Source: an uncultured Paracoccaceae bacterium (GTDB lineage Bacteria > Pseudomonadota > Alphaproteobacteria > Rhodobacterales > Rhodobacteraceae). From it: a DNA stretch of 64,000 nucleotides. Position numbers and translations under genes: made by a program. Each line of letters starts with the position of its first letter. The stretch's first letter is position 1. The stretch lies in NCBI GenBank assembly GCA_947503765.1, contig CANNFA010000003.1, forward strand, positions 434,001-498,000. Direction: 5' to 3'. Under the pieces are notes generated by a model that saw nothing but the letters and a program-made list of their open reading frames with translations, was not told the DNA's origin and did no database searches. Positions 29,047-37,894 of the stretch are shown here, in pieces.

Positions 29047-30156
29047 ATGGGCGCCGACACGAGCATATTGCCCGAGCAAGGCGCCCGCCGCATTGTCATT
29101 TCCGTTGACGCCATGGGCGGCGACCGGGGGCCGGCTGCGATCGTGGCCGGCTGTGCGCGTTCCGCATCCAAGAATCCGCAGATCGCCTTTCTGCTGCACG
29201 GCCGCAAGGCGGAGCTGGAGCCGCTGGTCGCGCGCCGCGCCGTTCTATCGGGCCGGTGCGAGATTCGCGATTGCGAAGGCGTTGTGACCATGGGCGCCAA
29301 GCCCAGCCACGTCATGCGCCACGGCAAGGGCACCTCGATGTGGGCGGCCATCGACTCGGTGCGCGCGCAGGAGGCCGGGGCCTGCGTGTCCTGCGGCAAT
29401 ACCGGCGCGCTCATGGCGCTGTCGATGATCCGGCTGCGCAAGCTCGAGGGTGTGAACCGCCCCGCCATCGCCTGCCTGTGGCCGTCGCGCAATCCCGGCG
29501 GGTTCAACATGATGCTGGACGTGGGTGCCGACATCCGCGCCGACGAGGACGACCTGCTGCAATACGCGCTGATGGGCGCCTCCTATGCGCGCAACGGGCT
29601 GGGCGTGGCGCATCCGCGCGTCGGGCTGCTGAATGTCGGCACCGAAGAGCACAAGGGCCGCGCCGAGCTGAAGGTCGCGAACGAGATGCTGGCCCGCGCC
29701 GCCGAGCTGGGCGGGTACGACTACGTCGGCTTCGTCGAGGGCGGCGACATTCCGTCGGACCGGGTGGACGTGATCGTCACCGACGGCTTCACCGGCAATG
29801 TCGCGCTGAAGACCGGCGAAGGCACCGCCACGATGATCAGCGATTTCCTGAACGACGCCTTCCGCGCGACCCCGCTGTCGCGGCTCGCCGCGCTGCTGGC
29901 GATGACCTCGCTGCGGCGGCTGTCGAAGCGCATCGACCCGCGGCGGGTCAATGGCGGGGTGTTCCTGGGGCTGAACGGCACGGTGGTCAAAAGCCACGGC
30001 GCGGCCGATGAAACCGGCATCTCCGCGGCGATCAAGCTGGCCTTCAAACTGGCCGAATCGAACTTCAACGAGCGGCTGGCCGCTCGGGTTGCATCCGCCG
30101 CCCTGCCGGGCAATGATGCGCCCAGCAAAGAGGCCGGCCCGGTTAAAAAACAATGA
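29047..30156 (+). CDS. plsX: Phosphate acyltransferase PlsX
   Basis: A 369-residue cytoplasmic enzyme that turns acyl-ACP and phosphate into acyl-phosphate for PlsY in phospholipid synthesis. Family motifs include ISVDAMGGDRGP near residue 19 and VSCGNTGALMALSMIRL near 120, plus DGFTGNVALKTGEGTA near 250. I start at the ATG at 29047 (MGADTSILPEQ); the frame is open further upstream but that part overlaps rpmF. Its stop overlaps the fabH ATG (ATGA), so the two are coupled. Confidence 0.97.
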   Translation: MGADTSILPEQGARRIVISVDAMGGDRGPAAIVAGCARSASKNPQIAFLLHGRKAELEPLVARRAVLSGRCEIRDCEGVVTMGAKPSHVMRHGKGTSMWAAIDSVRAQEAGACVSCGNTGALMALSMIRLRKLEGVNRPAIACLWPSRNPGGFNMMLDVGADIRADEDDLLQYALMGASYARNGLGVAHPRVGLLNVGTEEHKGRAELKVANEMLARAAELGGYDYVGFVEGGDIPSDRVDVIVTDGFTGNVALKTGEGTATMISDFLNDAFRATPLSRLAALLAMTSLRRLSKRIDPRRVNGGVFLGLNGTVVKSHGAADETGISAAIKLAFKLAESNFNERLAARVASAALPGNDAPSKEAGPVKKQ

Positions 30157-31124
30157 CAATACGTGCAGTTGTCCGCGGCGTCGGACATTACCTGCCAGAG
30201 CGGGTGGTCGCCAATTCGGAATTCGAGGCATCGCTCGACACATCCGACGAATGGATCCGCTCGCGCTCGGGTATCGAGCGGCGGCATTTCGCGGCCGAAG
30301 GGCAGACCACCTCGGATCTTGCCGTGCGTGCGGCCCGCGCCGCGCTGGACGATGCCGGGCTGGCACCGGACGATATCGACGCGATCATCCTTGCCACCTC
30401 GACCGCCGATCTGACCTTTCCGTCGGCCGCGACCATGGTGCAGGCGGCGCTGGGGATGGAACGCGGCTTTGCCTACGACATCCAGGCGGTCTGCGCCGGG
30501 TTCGTCTATGCGCTGGCCAACGCGCATGGCATGATCCTGTCCGGCCAGGCGCGGCGCATCCTGGTGATCGGGGCGGAAACCTTCAGCCGGATCATGGACT
30601 GGACCGACCGGTCCACCTGCGTGCTGTTCGGCGATGGCGCCGGCGCGCTGGTGCTGGAGGCGGCAGAGGGCAGCGGCGACAAGTCCGACCGCGGCATCCT
30701 GTCGGTCGACCTGCATTCCGACGGCCGGCACCGCGACATCCTCTATGTCGATGGCGGCGTGTCCACCAATTCGACCGGGCATCTGCGGATGCAGGGCAAG
30801 GAAGTGTTCCGCCACGCGGTCGAAAAGCTGGCCAGCACAGCCGACAGCGCACTGGACAAGGCCGGCATGGACCATTCCGAGGTGGACTGGATCGTGCCGC
30901 ACCAGGCCAACCTGCGCATCATCAAGGCCACCGCGCAGAAGCTGGGCCTGTCCATGGACAACGTGGTGGTGACGGTCCAGGACCACGGCAACACCTCGGC
31001 CGCGTCGATCCCGCTGGCCCTGTCGGTGGGTGTCGAGCGCGGCCAGATCCGCGAAGGCGACGTTCTGGTGACAGAGGCGATCGGCGGCGGGCTGGCCTGG
31101 GGGGCGGTCGTCCTGCGCTGGTAG
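30153..31124 (+). CDS. fabH: Beta-ketoacyl-ACP synthase III FabH
   Basis: A 323-residue enzyme that condenses acetyl-CoA with malonyl-ACP to start fatty acid synthesis. The Cys-His-Asn triad is visible: Cys in AVCAGFVYAL (about residue 113), His in WIVPHQANLRI (about 250) and Asn in DHGNTSAASIP (about 280). The N-terminal RAVVRGVGHYLPERVV and the C-terminal WGAVVLRW ending are typical. It is coupled to plsX by a four-base overlap and followed by ihfA. Confidence 0.97.
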   Translation: MTIRAVVRGVGHYLPERVVANSEFEASLDTSDEWIRSRSGIERRHFAAEGQTTSDLAVRAARAALDDAGLAPDDIDAIILATSTADLTFPSAATMVQAALGMERGFAYDIQAVCAGFVYALANAHGMILSGQARRILVIGAETFSRIMDWTDRSTCVLFGDGAGALVLEAAEGSGDKSDRGILSVDLHSDGRHRDILYVDGGVSTNSTGHLRMQGKEVFRHAVEKLASTADSALDKAGMDHSEVDWIVPHQANLRIIKATAQKLGLSMDNVVVTVQDHGNTSAASIPLALSVGVERGQIREGDVLVTEAIGGGLAWGAVVLRW

Positions 31125-31167
31125 GCGAAAAACCGTTCTCTCAACGCCCCCGCGCAAGCTGTTGATC

Positions 31168-31196
31168 TTGACTTTGAATTTCCGTGCGCCCATCCT
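31168..31196 (+). promoter_or_regulatory. Possible promoter for ihfA
   Basis: TTGACT, a 17-bp spacer, then CATCCT, in the 99-bp gap between fabH and ihfA. The -35 box is strong and the -10 box weak. Read-through from fabH is also possible. Confidence 0.3.
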
Positions 31197-31223
31197 CCGT
31201 GCGAAACGCATGGGGGACGCTGC

Positions 31224-31523
31224 ATGAGCAAGACACTGACCCGGATGGACCTGAGCGAGGCGGTATTCCGCGAGGTCGGGCTGTCCCGGAACGAATCCGC
31301 GCAGCTGGTCGAATCGGTTCTGGATCACATGTCCGACTCCCTCGTGAAGGGCGAGACGGTGAAAATCTCCTCCTTCGGCACGTTCTCCGTCCGCGACAAG
31401 GCGGCCCGGGTCGGGCGCAATCCGAAGACCGGCGAAGAGGTGCCGATCCTGCCGCGCCGGGTGCTGACCTTCCGGCCGTCGCATCTGATGAAGGACCGGG
31501 TCGCGGCGGGCAACAAGCGCTAG
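31224..31523 (+). CDS. ihfA: Integration host factor subunit alpha
   Basis: A 99-residue DNA-bending protein of the HU/IHF family. The N-terminus [20 protein letters not shown] matches the alpha subunit. The DNA-binding arm carries [12 protein letters not shown] (about residues 63-74) with the intercalating proline, then [16 protein letters not shown]. It works as a heterodimer with IHF-beta. It is conserved between fabH and the merR gene in this order. Confidence 0.96.
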   Translation: MSKTLTRMDLSEAVFREVGLSRNESAQLVESVLDHMSDSLVKGETVKISSFGTFSVRDKAARVGRNPKTGEEVPILPRRVLTFRPSHLMKDRVAAGNKR

Positions 31524-31533
31524 GGCCGGACCG

Positions 31534-32538
31534 ATGGACAAGTCGCGCGACGCATTCCGCACCATCAGCGAGGTGGCCGACTGGCTCGGCACCCCGACCC
31601 ATGTGCTGCGGTTCTGGGAAAGCCGGTTCAGCCAGATCAAGCCGGTCAAGCGTGCCGGCGGGCGGCGGTACTACCGGCCCGCCGACATGGCGCTGCTGGG
31701 CGGCATCAAGAAGCTGCTGCACGATGACGGGCTGACGATTCGCGGCGTGCAGAAGATGCTGCGCGAACAGGGCGTCAAACATGTCGCCGCGCTGTCGCAA
31801 CCGGTCGAGGGGCTGGAGCCTGCCGAGGCCGGCTTTGCCGAAGACGTGCCGACCCTGCCACCCGAGGCCGAACTGGTACAGATGCACCCGGCACCGGACG
31901 CCGCGCCCGAACCGGCACAGCCCGATCCTGCGCCAGAGCCGCAGGCCCCGGCGGGCGCGTCGGGCGCTGCGCCTGCCGACGGCAGCTTCAACCCCTTCGC
32001 GCACAGCCCGGACGAAGGCACGCCGCCGCCGGACGAGGCCCCCGCGCCTGTACCCGAGGCGCCCTTCGCCGAGGTGGAACCCGACGATCCCGGCCATCCG
32101 CCGCCCGACGACCCCGCGCCGTTCGCCCCCCAGGCCGCGATCCCGCCCCAGGCCGCGACCGAGGAAGACCCACCGCCGGAGGCCACGCAGAGCGAAGCGG
32201 AACCTGCACTGGCACCGGTGCCGGACACGGCCCCACCAGAGCCGGCCGCACCGGCCGACGACACGATCCCCGCCCCCGATCTCGCGCCGGACGCCCTGCC
32301 GCCAGAGCCGCCCGCGGCCGCCGGCCTTCCGCCGGAGCCGCCCGGCCCGCCGGAAGGGGCGACACCGCCGGCCCGCACCCCCCTGCCCGATCTGCCCGCG
32401 ATGCCCGACGGGCCGACCGTCGCCGAACAGGTGCTGCGCCGGCTGCGCGGCAAGCCGCGCCATGTCGATCCGGCGGCGCTCGCCCCGCTCCATGCCCGGC
32501 TGGCGGCGCTGCGTGAACGGATGGAGACCGGGCCGTAA
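31534..32538 (+). CDS. MerR-family regulator with long proline-rich C-terminal region
   Basis: A 334-residue protein. Residues 8-75 are a MerR winged helix-turn-helix ([20 protein letters not shown], then [20 protein letters not shown]). Residues 100-300 are low-complexity, rich in Pro, Ala, Glu and Asp, and probably disordered. The last 45 residues ([20 protein letters not shown]) become ordered-looking again. The gene regularly follows ihfA in Rhodobacterales, 10 bp after it here, so co-transcription is likely. Target genes and effector are unknown; classic metal-binding cysteines are absent. Confidence 0.85.
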   Translation: MDKSRDAFRTISEVADWLGTPTHVLRFWESRFSQIKPVKRAGGRRYYRPADMALLGGIKKLLHDDGLTIRGVQKMLREQGVKHVAALSQPVEGLEPAEAGFAEDVPTLPPEAELVQMHPAPDAAPEPAQPDPAPEPQAPAGASGAAPADGSFNPFAHSPDEGTPPPDEAPAPVPEAPFAEVEPDDPGHPPPDDPAPFAPQAAIPPQAATEEDPPPEATQSEAEPALAPVPDTAPPEPAAPADDTIPAPDLAPDALPPEPPAAAGLPPEPPGPPEGATPPARTPLPDLPAMPDGPTVAEQVLRRLRGKPRHVDPAALAPLHARLAALRERMETGP

Positions 32539-32593
32539 CGGCCGCAATCCGCTCTTGCCCCTTCGCGCAAAACCGGTAAGAAGGGGCTCGCGT

Positions 32594-32670
32594 CGGGCTA
32601 TGGCGCAGTCTGGTAGCGCGTCCGTCTGGGGGACGGAAGGTCGCAGGTTCAAGTCCTGCTAGCCCGACCA
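32594..32670 (+). tRNA. tRNA-Pro (anticodon GGG)
   Basis: A 77-base cloverleaf. The acceptor stem is CGGGCTA with TAGCCCG, the anticodon stem TCCGT/ACGGA holds loop CTGGGGG (anticodon GGG), and the T arm is GCAGG-TTCAAGT-CCTGC. The 3' CCA is encoded. It reads CCC and CCU proline codons. A GC-rich hairpin terminator follows at 32680. Confidence 0.97.
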
Positions 32671-32679
32671 ATCTCTTTC

Positions 32680-32709
32680 CGCCCGCGGACCGTCGCCGCG
32701 GGCGTTTCC
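32680..32709 (+). terminator. Rho-independent terminator after tRNA-Pro
   Basis: CGCCCGCGG, a 7-base loop, then the perfect complement CCGCGGGCG, followed by TTTCC. It lies ten bases after the tRNA 3' end. Confidence 0.75.
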
Positions 32710-32836
32710 GTATCGGGACCCCAGCATGTCGCGTCCGACCGACCTCATCCGCCAGCCCGAACGCAGCCGCTGCGAACCCGCTGCCCGGACCCGAAGGATG
32801 ACCAGCCCGACCCCGACCAAGCGCGGCGCGCGATAG

Positions 32837-33919
32837 ATGCCGGCCGCGGGCGTTCTTCCCAGCCAGCAGATCGCGGCGATGATCGCCTCGGGCGCCATTG
32901 CCGCCGATCCGGCCATCGACCCCGCGCAGGTACAGCCTGCCTCGCTCGATCTTCGTCTCGGGCCGGTCGCCTACCGGGTGCGCGCGTCGTTCCTGGCGGG
33001 CCACGGCACCAGCGTCGCGGACCGGCTGGCGGAATTCGAGATGCACCGCTTCGACCTGGCCGGCGGCGCGGTTCTGGAAAAGGGCTGCGTCTATGTCGTC
33101 CCTTTGATGGAGCGGCTGGCCCTGCCCGGCGGCGTGCAGGCCGTGGCCAACGCCAAAAGCTCCACCGGCCGGCTCGACCTGCTGACCCGTGCGATCACCG
33201 ATGGCGGAACCGAGTTCGACCGCATCGCGCCGGGCTATGCCGGCCCGCTCTACGCCGAGATCTGCCCGCGCTCGTTCTCCGTGCTGGTGCGGCCGGGGAT
33301 GCGGCTCAACCAGCTGCGGCTGCGCGCCGGTCAGGCGGTTCTGGACGACGCCGCGCTGCGCATGCTGCACGAGGAGGTCACGCTGGTCGACGGGCCGGCG
33401 GTGATCGGCGAAGGGCTTGGCTTTTCCGTCGATCTGCGGCCCGAAACCGGCGATCTGGTCGGCTACCGGGCGAAACCGCATACCGGGCTGATCGACCTGG
33501 GCCGGATCGGGCACTACCCGGTGCACGATTACTGGGAAGAGGTGCGCACCCGCGAGGGGCGCATCATCCTCGACCCCGGCGCGTTCTACATCCTCGTGTC
33601 GCGCGAAGCGGTGCACATCCCCCCAGATCACGCCGCGGAAATGGCCCCCTACCTGGCGATGGTGGGCGAGTTTCGCGTGCATTACGCGGGCTTTTTCGAT
33701 CCGGGCTTCGGCCATGCGGGCGCGGGCGGCACCGGATCGCGCGGCGTGCTGGAGGTGCGCTGCCACGAGGCGCCCTTCGTGCTGGAACATGGGCAGATCG
33801 TCGGGCGGCTGGTCTACGAGCGGATGGCCGAGCGCCCGGCACAGCTCTACGGCGCCGGGATCGCGTCGAACTACCAGGGCCAGGGGCTGAAACTGTCGAA
33901 GCACTTTCGGGCGCCGTAG
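32837..33919 (+). CDS. dcd: 2'-deoxycytidine 5'-triphosphate deaminase, long form
   Basis: A 360-residue protein, about twice the usual 190 residues. The N-terminal half has the Dcd/dUTPase fold with SLDLRLGPVAYRVRASFLAG near residue 36 and AKSSTGRLDLLTRAITDGG near 108. The second half repeats a related fold (GLGFSVDLRPETGDLVGYRA, then TREGRIILDPGAFYILVSRE), so this looks like two dUTPase-like domains in one chain. It would convert dCTP to dUTP for thymidylate synthesis. Long alphaproteobacterial forms like this are annotated as Dcd; whether both domains are catalytic is not evident. Confidence 0.87.
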   Translation: MPAAGVLPSQQIAAMIASGAIAADPAIDPAQVQPASLDLRLGPVAYRVRASFLAGHGTSVADRLAEFEMHRFDLAGGAVLEKGCVYVVPLMERLALPGGVQAVANAKSSTGRLDLLTRAITDGGTEFDRIAPGYAGPLYAEICPRSFSVLVRPGMRLNQLRLRAGQAVLDDAALRMLHEEVTLVDGPAVIGEGLGFSVDLRPETGDLVGYRAKPHTGLIDLGRIGHYPVHDYWEEVRTREGRIILDPGAFYILVSREAVHIPPDHAAEMAPYLAMVGEFRVHYAGFFDPGFGHAGAGGTGSRGVLEVRCHEAPFVLEHGQIVGRLVYERMAERPAQLYGAGIASNYQGQGLKLSKHFRAP

Positions 33920-33945
33920 CCGGGGGTACTGCGAGGGCAAGCTGT

Positions 33946-34220
33946 CACCCGTCCCGGGCCTGACCCGGGACCTCCACGCCGGTTGGCCCAGAGGCCCCGG
34001 ATCACGTCCGGGGCGCGGTCAAAACCGCACTGCCTCTCGTCCGCCTTCACCCGTCCCGGGCCTGACACGGGACCTCGCCACCTGCCGGCGCGGAGGCCCC
34101 GGATCGCGTCCGGGGCACGGTCGCAAACGGCACCGCCCCTCGCCCACCTTCACCCGTCCCGGGCTTGACCCGGGACCTCGCCACCTGGCGGCCCTGAGGC
34201 CCCGGATCAGGTCCGGGGCG
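33946..34220. repeat. Three tandem ~102-bp palindromic repeats
   Basis: Units start at 33946, 34048 and 34151 (CACCCGTCCCGGGC...). Each has a CCCGGG...CCCGGG-type palindrome, a variable 15-25-base centre, then GAGGCCCCGGATC-N-GTCCGGGGC. The linkers between units also resemble each other (CGGTC..AAA.GGCAC.GCC.CTCG.CC.CCTT). This fills the 319-bp gap between dcd and the minus-strand small gene. A fourth unit is at 6602-6661. Confidence 0.9.
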
Positions 34221-34238
34221 GGATGTCGGACGCCCGCG

Positions 34239-34451
34239 TCAGAACCGGCCGATCCGGCGGGTCACCCGCATCGCCTGCTTGGCCCGGCGCGCGGTTTCGC
34301 GGCCCTGCTTTTCGTTGCGGCGCGCGGCCTCGGGGTTCGCGGTCTTGCCGCCCTTGCCGGCGAACCTGTCGAACCCCGCATCGATGCCGCGGCTCAGGAA
34401 TTTGCGCATTACCAGGCGCATCACCATGTTGATCAATCCGTTGGCGTTCAT
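34239..34451 (-). CDS. Small conserved-type basic protein, unknown function
   Basis: A 70-residue protein starting MNANGLINMVMRLVMRKFLS, with an amphipathic N-terminal helix and a very basic C-terminus (NEKQGRETARRAKQAMRVTR). A GAAGGAGGG ribosome site lies a few bases before the ATG, which argues for translation. It is 13 bp downstream of scpB on the same strand and likely co-transcribed with it. I do not recognise a named family; the basic tail could bind nucleic acid or membrane, which is only a guess. Confidence 0.7.
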   Translation of the reverse strand: MNANGLINMVMRLVMRKFLSRGIDAGFDRFAGKGGKTANPEAARRNEKQGRETARRAKQAMRVTRRIGRF

Positions 34452-34464
34452 GCTGCGCCCTCCT

Positions 34465-35121
34465 TCATTCGAACATCTCGCCCTGATCGGTATCGGGCAC
34501 GGCGTCGTCGTCGTCCGGCTCCGCCTCTCCGGCGGCCATCGGCCCCATCTGCGGGCGGCTTTCCAGCAGGCCCGCCGCGCGCAACTCCTTCAGGCCCGGC
34601 AGGTCGCGGGCATTCTCCAGCCCGAAATGGTCAAGGAACTCTTCGGTGACAACATAGGTCACCGGACGGCCCGGCGTCATCCTGCGGCGGCCGAATTTGA
34701 TCCATTCCAGCTCCAATAGCTGGTCGACGGTGCCTCTGGACACGGAAACGCCGCGAATTTCCTCGATCTCGGCGCGAGTGACCGGCTGGTGATAGGCGAC
34801 GATGGCCAGCGTCTCGATCGCCGCGCGCGACAGCTTGCGGGTCTCGACGGTTTCCTTCTGCATCAGGAACCCGAGATCCGGCGCGGTGCGAAACGCCCAG
34901 GCATCGCCGACGCGCACCACCTCCACGCCGCGCCCCGCATAGCGGCGGCGCAGATGCACCAGCGCCTCGGCCGCGTCGGCGCCGTGCGGCATCCGCGCGT
35001 TCAGCTCGGCCACGCCCACCGGATCGGCAGAGGCGAACAGGATCGCCTCGACCATCCGCTCCTGCTCGGCCATGGGCGGCGCGTCGAACAGCGGGCGCTC
35101 GGGATTGGCGGCGTCAGTCAT
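34465..35121 (-). CDS. scpB: Segregation and condensation protein B
   Basis: A 218-residue protein of the SMC-ScpAB condensin-like complex for chromosome segregation. It has two winged-helix domains: MVEAILFASADPVGVAELNA near residue 23, then ETLAIVAYHQPVTRAEIEEI near 107 with RGVSVSRGTVDQLLELEWIK. The C-terminus is acidic. I start at the ATG at 35121, which overlaps the scpA stop by eight bases. ScpB dimers bind ScpA, which bridges the Smc heads. Confidence 0.95.
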   Translation of the reverse strand: MTDAANPERPLFDAPPMAEQERMVEAILFASADPVGVAELNARMPHGADAAEALVHLRRRYAGRGVEVVRVGDAWAFRTAPDLGFLMQKETVETRKLSRAAIETLAIVAYHQPVTRAEIEEIRGVSVSRGTVDQLLELEWIKFGRRRMTPGRPVTYVVTEEFLDHFGLENARDLPGLKELRAAGLLESRPQMGPMAAGEAEPDDDDAVPDTDQGEMFE

Positions 35122-35905
35122 CGCGCGGCCTCCGGCGCAGCTGGATCGGCGCATACAGCTCCGACTGGCGCAATTCGAGCGCGCCCTCCTTGGCCAGTTG
35201 CAGCGACGCGGCAAAGGTTGCCGCGGTGGCCGACCGGCGCAGCCCCGGATCGTCCGTCCAGCCGTCGGGCAGATAGCTGGACAGGTCGGTCCAGTCGCCG
35301 GCGAACCCGATCAGCGGGCGCATCCGGTCCAGCGCCTGTTCCAGCGTCAGGATACGGTCGCGGTCCATCACGAAGGGACGGAACTCGTCCCTCGTGCGGA
35401 TCCGCGCATAGGCTTGCATCAGGTCCAGCAGCGTCGCCGAATAGGTCACGCGGCGCAGCCGTGCCATCGTCTCGGGCACGCCGCGCACGAAGAAATCGCG
35501 CCCCTTCTGGTCGCGCCCCATCAGCCGCGCCGCCATCTCGCGCATCGCCTGAAGCCGTTCGAGCTGAAACGCCAGATGCGCCGCCAGCTCCTCGCCCGAC
35601 GGCCCCTCTTCGGCCGGGTCGGGCGGCAGCAGCAGCCGCGATTTCAGAAAGGCCAGCCAGGCGGCCATCACCAGGTAATCGGCCGCCAGTTCGATCCGCA
35701 GATCGCGGGCGGTCTCGATGAAGGCAAGGTATTGCTCGGACAATTGCAGCACCGACACGCGGCGCAGGTCCACCTTCTGGGTGCGCGACAGCGTCAGCAG
35801 CAGGTCGAGCGGCCCCTCGAACCCGTCCACATCCACGATCAGCGCCTCGGCCGCGCGGCGCGCCTCGACGCTGGTGACGTTGTCGTATGCGGTATCTTCA
35901 GCCAT
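35114..35905 (-). CDS. scpA: Segregation and condensation protein A
   Basis: A 263-residue kleisin. The N-terminal DGFEGPLDLLLTLSRTQKVD (about residue 28) is the ScpA signature, followed by YLVMAAWLAFLKSRLLLPPD. It bridges the Smc ATPase heads and recruits ScpB. The start is the ATG at 35905, overlapping the nagZ stop by eight bases; the longer upstream frame is a nagZ shadow. nagZ-scpA-scpB is a conserved alphaproteobacterial order. Confidence 0.95.
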   Translation of the reverse strand: MAEDTAYDNVTSVEARRAAEALIVDVDGFEGPLDLLLTLSRTQKVDLRRVSVLQLSEQYLAFIETARDLRIELAADYLVMAAWLAFLKSRLLLPPDPAEEGPSGEELAAHLAFQLERLQAMREMAARLMGRDQKGRDFFVRGVPETMARLRRVTYSATLLDLMQAYARIRTRDEFRPFVMDRDRILTLEQALDRMRPLIGFAGDWTDLSSYLPDGWTDDPGLRRSATAATFAASLQLAKEGALELRQSELYAPIQLRRRPRDD

Positions 35906-36899
35906 GGACCTTGCCGTTAAGAAGCCCCGAAAACTCGGCCTCCGCAGCGGCAATGTCAATGGGATCGGGATCGCGCCGGGCGGCAAGCGCCGCCTCGGCC
36001 CGCGCCAGCGGCGCCCCGGACAGCGCCCCGGCGGCGGCGGCCACCGCCTGCATCGCATCCATGTCGCCCGAGCAGTGCAGCACCAGATCGCAGCCCGCCG
36101 CCAGCGCGGCCGCGGCCCGCGCGCCAAGCGCGCCGTCCAGCGCCTGCATCGAGATGTCGTCGGTCATCAAGAGCCCGCCAAAGCCGATCTCGCCGCGGAT
36201 CGTCCCGATCACCCGCTTCGATGTGGTGGCCGGCCGCGCCGCGTCCAGAGCCTCGAACACGACATGCGCGCTCATCGCCATCGGCAGGTCGGCCAGCGCC
36301 CTGAACGGGGCGAAATCGGTCTCGCGCAGCGTCTCTGCCGGCTCGGACACGCGCGGCAACGACAGGTGGCTGTCGACCAGCGCGCGGCCATGGCCGGGGA
36401 TGTGTTTCATCACCGGCAGCACGCCCCCCGCCAGCAGCCCGTCCGCCACCACCCGCGCGATGCGTGCCACGCCGGCCGCATCGGTCCCGTAACAGCGGTT
36501 GCGCAGCACCGGGTGCGTGTCATGCCGGGCGATGTCGCAACAGGGCGCGCAATTGGAGTCGATGCCGATGCCGCGCAATTCGTCCGCGATCAGCCGGTAG
36601 CGCAGGCGCATTGCCCGCTCGGGATCGGACGCGGCGCGCATCTGGTCCAGCGGCGGCAGCCATTCGCGCCAGTGCGGTGGGCCCATCCGTTGCACCCGCC
36701 CGCCTTCCTGGTCGATCAGCACCGGCGCATCGCGCCCCACGGCGGCGCGCAGGCCCGCGGTCAGGCGGCGCACCTGGTCGGGGGTTTCGATGTTGCGGGC
36801 GAACAGGATGAAGCCCCAGGGCTGCGCCTCGGCGAAAAAGCGGCGCTCATCGGGCGTCAGGCGCGGCCCGCGGCAGCCGAAGATCGCCGCACCCGCCAC
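35898..36899 (-). CDS. nagZ: Beta-N-acetylhexosaminidase NagZ
   Basis: A 333-residue family GH3 enzyme that removes GlcNAc from anhydro-muropeptides during cell-wall recycling. Signature residues are QPWGFILFARNIE near residue 26, VLIDQEGGRVQR near 60 (Asp and Glu binding the sugar) and KHIPGHGRALVDSHLSLPRV near 164 (the catalytic Asp-His dyad). The start is GTG at 36899, almost touching the SPOR gene stop. Cytoplasmic. Confidence 0.95.
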   Translation of the reverse strand: MAGAAIFGCRGPRLTPDERRFFAEAQPWGFILFARNIETPDQVRRLTAGLRAAVGRDAPVLIDQEGGRVQRMGPPHWREWLPPLDQMRAASDPERAMRLRYRLIADELRGIGIDSNCAPCCDIARHDTHPVLRNRCYGTDAAGVARIARVVADGLLAGGVLPVMKHIPGHGRALVDSHLSLPRVSEPAETLRETDFAPFRALADLPMAMSAHVVFEALDAARPATTSKRVIGTIRGEIGFGGLLMTDDISMQALDGALGARAAAALAAGCDLVLHCSGDMDAMQAVAAAAGALSGAPLARAEAALAARRDPDPIDIAAAEAEFSGLLNGKVHG

Positions 36900-36902
36900 C
36901 CT

Positions 36903-37808
36903 TCAGCGGGCCACGACGGGAATGCAGGCCCGGCCATCCGCCACGAAGGTCGAGCAGAAACGCCGCGCATCGCCGATATCGGCAAAGCCCATCGCGCGCA
37001 GCCGGTAGAACGTCTTGCCGCCCGACACGGCCTTTTCGATCACGCGCCTCTTGTCGGTCAGGAAATCGGTGAACCGCGCGTCCAGCCGCGCCCATTCGCT
37101 GCGCGCCTCGTCCGGGCTGGCAAAGGCGCCGAACTGCACCAGCCGCTCGCCCGCCGGCACCTCGGCGGCCGCGATCTCGAGCGCCGGGGGCGCGCTGATC
37201 GCGCCGGCGACGCTTTCGGCCACCGCCTCGGCCATCGTGTCGCCCGCCGGGCGCGGCATCGGCAGCGGCGAGCGCGCGACGCCGCGCACCGAGGCGGGGA
37301 TGATCTTGATCGGGGTGCTGTCTGCGTCGGTGTCCGCGCCGTCCGGGGCGTCGATCGGTGCCGAAAGCGGCGTGACCCCCTCGGTCAGCTCGTCGGCCAT
37401 GGCCAGCATGTCGGTCTCGCCCGCTTCCGGCCCCTCCTGCGGCGCCTCGGTCAGGCGCGGCGCGGGCAGATCCTCGTCCGACAGGTCCAGCGGCGGCGGC
37501 GCCAGCACCAGCCGGTCGGCCGGCCCTTCGGCCACGCCCTCGGCGGCGACGTTGTTCACGGCAAGGCCCTGGTGATCGGCCTGGTCGCCGCCCGGATCGT
37601 CGGGGGTCACGCGCATCGGTCCTTCCAGTGCGCGCACCACCGGCACCCCGGTCACGTCGCGCACCGCCAGCTGGTAGCCCCAGACCCCGAGGCCGCCCAC
37701 CAGCGCCACCGACATCAGCGCGCCCGTCCAGTTGAAAATCGCACCCAGCGCGCCGCGCCCGGAAACGGGATCCGGCCCGGCGCTGTCGCCCAGATACATG
37801 TCCGCCAT
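36903..37808 (-). CDS. SPOR-domain membrane protein
   Basis: A 301-residue protein. A cytoplasmic N-terminus is followed by one membrane helix, WTGALMSVALVGGLGVWGYQ (about residues 28-47), a long acidic Pro/Ala-rich periplasmic linker, and a C-terminal SPOR domain (LVQFGAFASPDEARSEWARL, then GGKTFYRLRAMGFADIGDAR). SPOR domains bind denuded peptidoglycan glycans at the division septum. It lies between argS and nagZ, as commonly seen in alphaproteobacteria. Specific role unknown. Confidence 0.9.
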   Translation of the reverse strand: MADMYLGDSAGPDPVSGRGALGAIFNWTGALMSVALVGGLGVWGYQLAVRDVTGVPVVRALEGPMRVTPDDPGGDQADHQGLAVNNVAAEGVAEGPADRLVLAPPPLDLSDEDLPAPRLTEAPQEGPEAGETDMLAMADELTEGVTPLSAPIDAPDGADTDADSTPIKIIPASVRGVARSPLPMPRPAGDTMAEAVAESVAGAISAPPALEIAAAEVPAGERLVQFGAFASPDEARSEWARLDARFTDFLTDKRRVIEKAVSGGKTFYRLRAMGFADIGDARRFCSTFVADGRACIPVVAR

Positions 37809-37894
37809 CTCTGCCTCACTGCCCGTCGGACGCGGTGCGCCCTGGGTCTTCTTGCCTGCTCGAACCCCGCGAACGGCCCGGACGCGCCTGTTTG

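Noticed and set aside
33946-34220. CRISPR array
   Set aside because: Units are about 102 bp with internal palindromes and similar linkers, not short repeats with unique spacers, and there are no cas genes.
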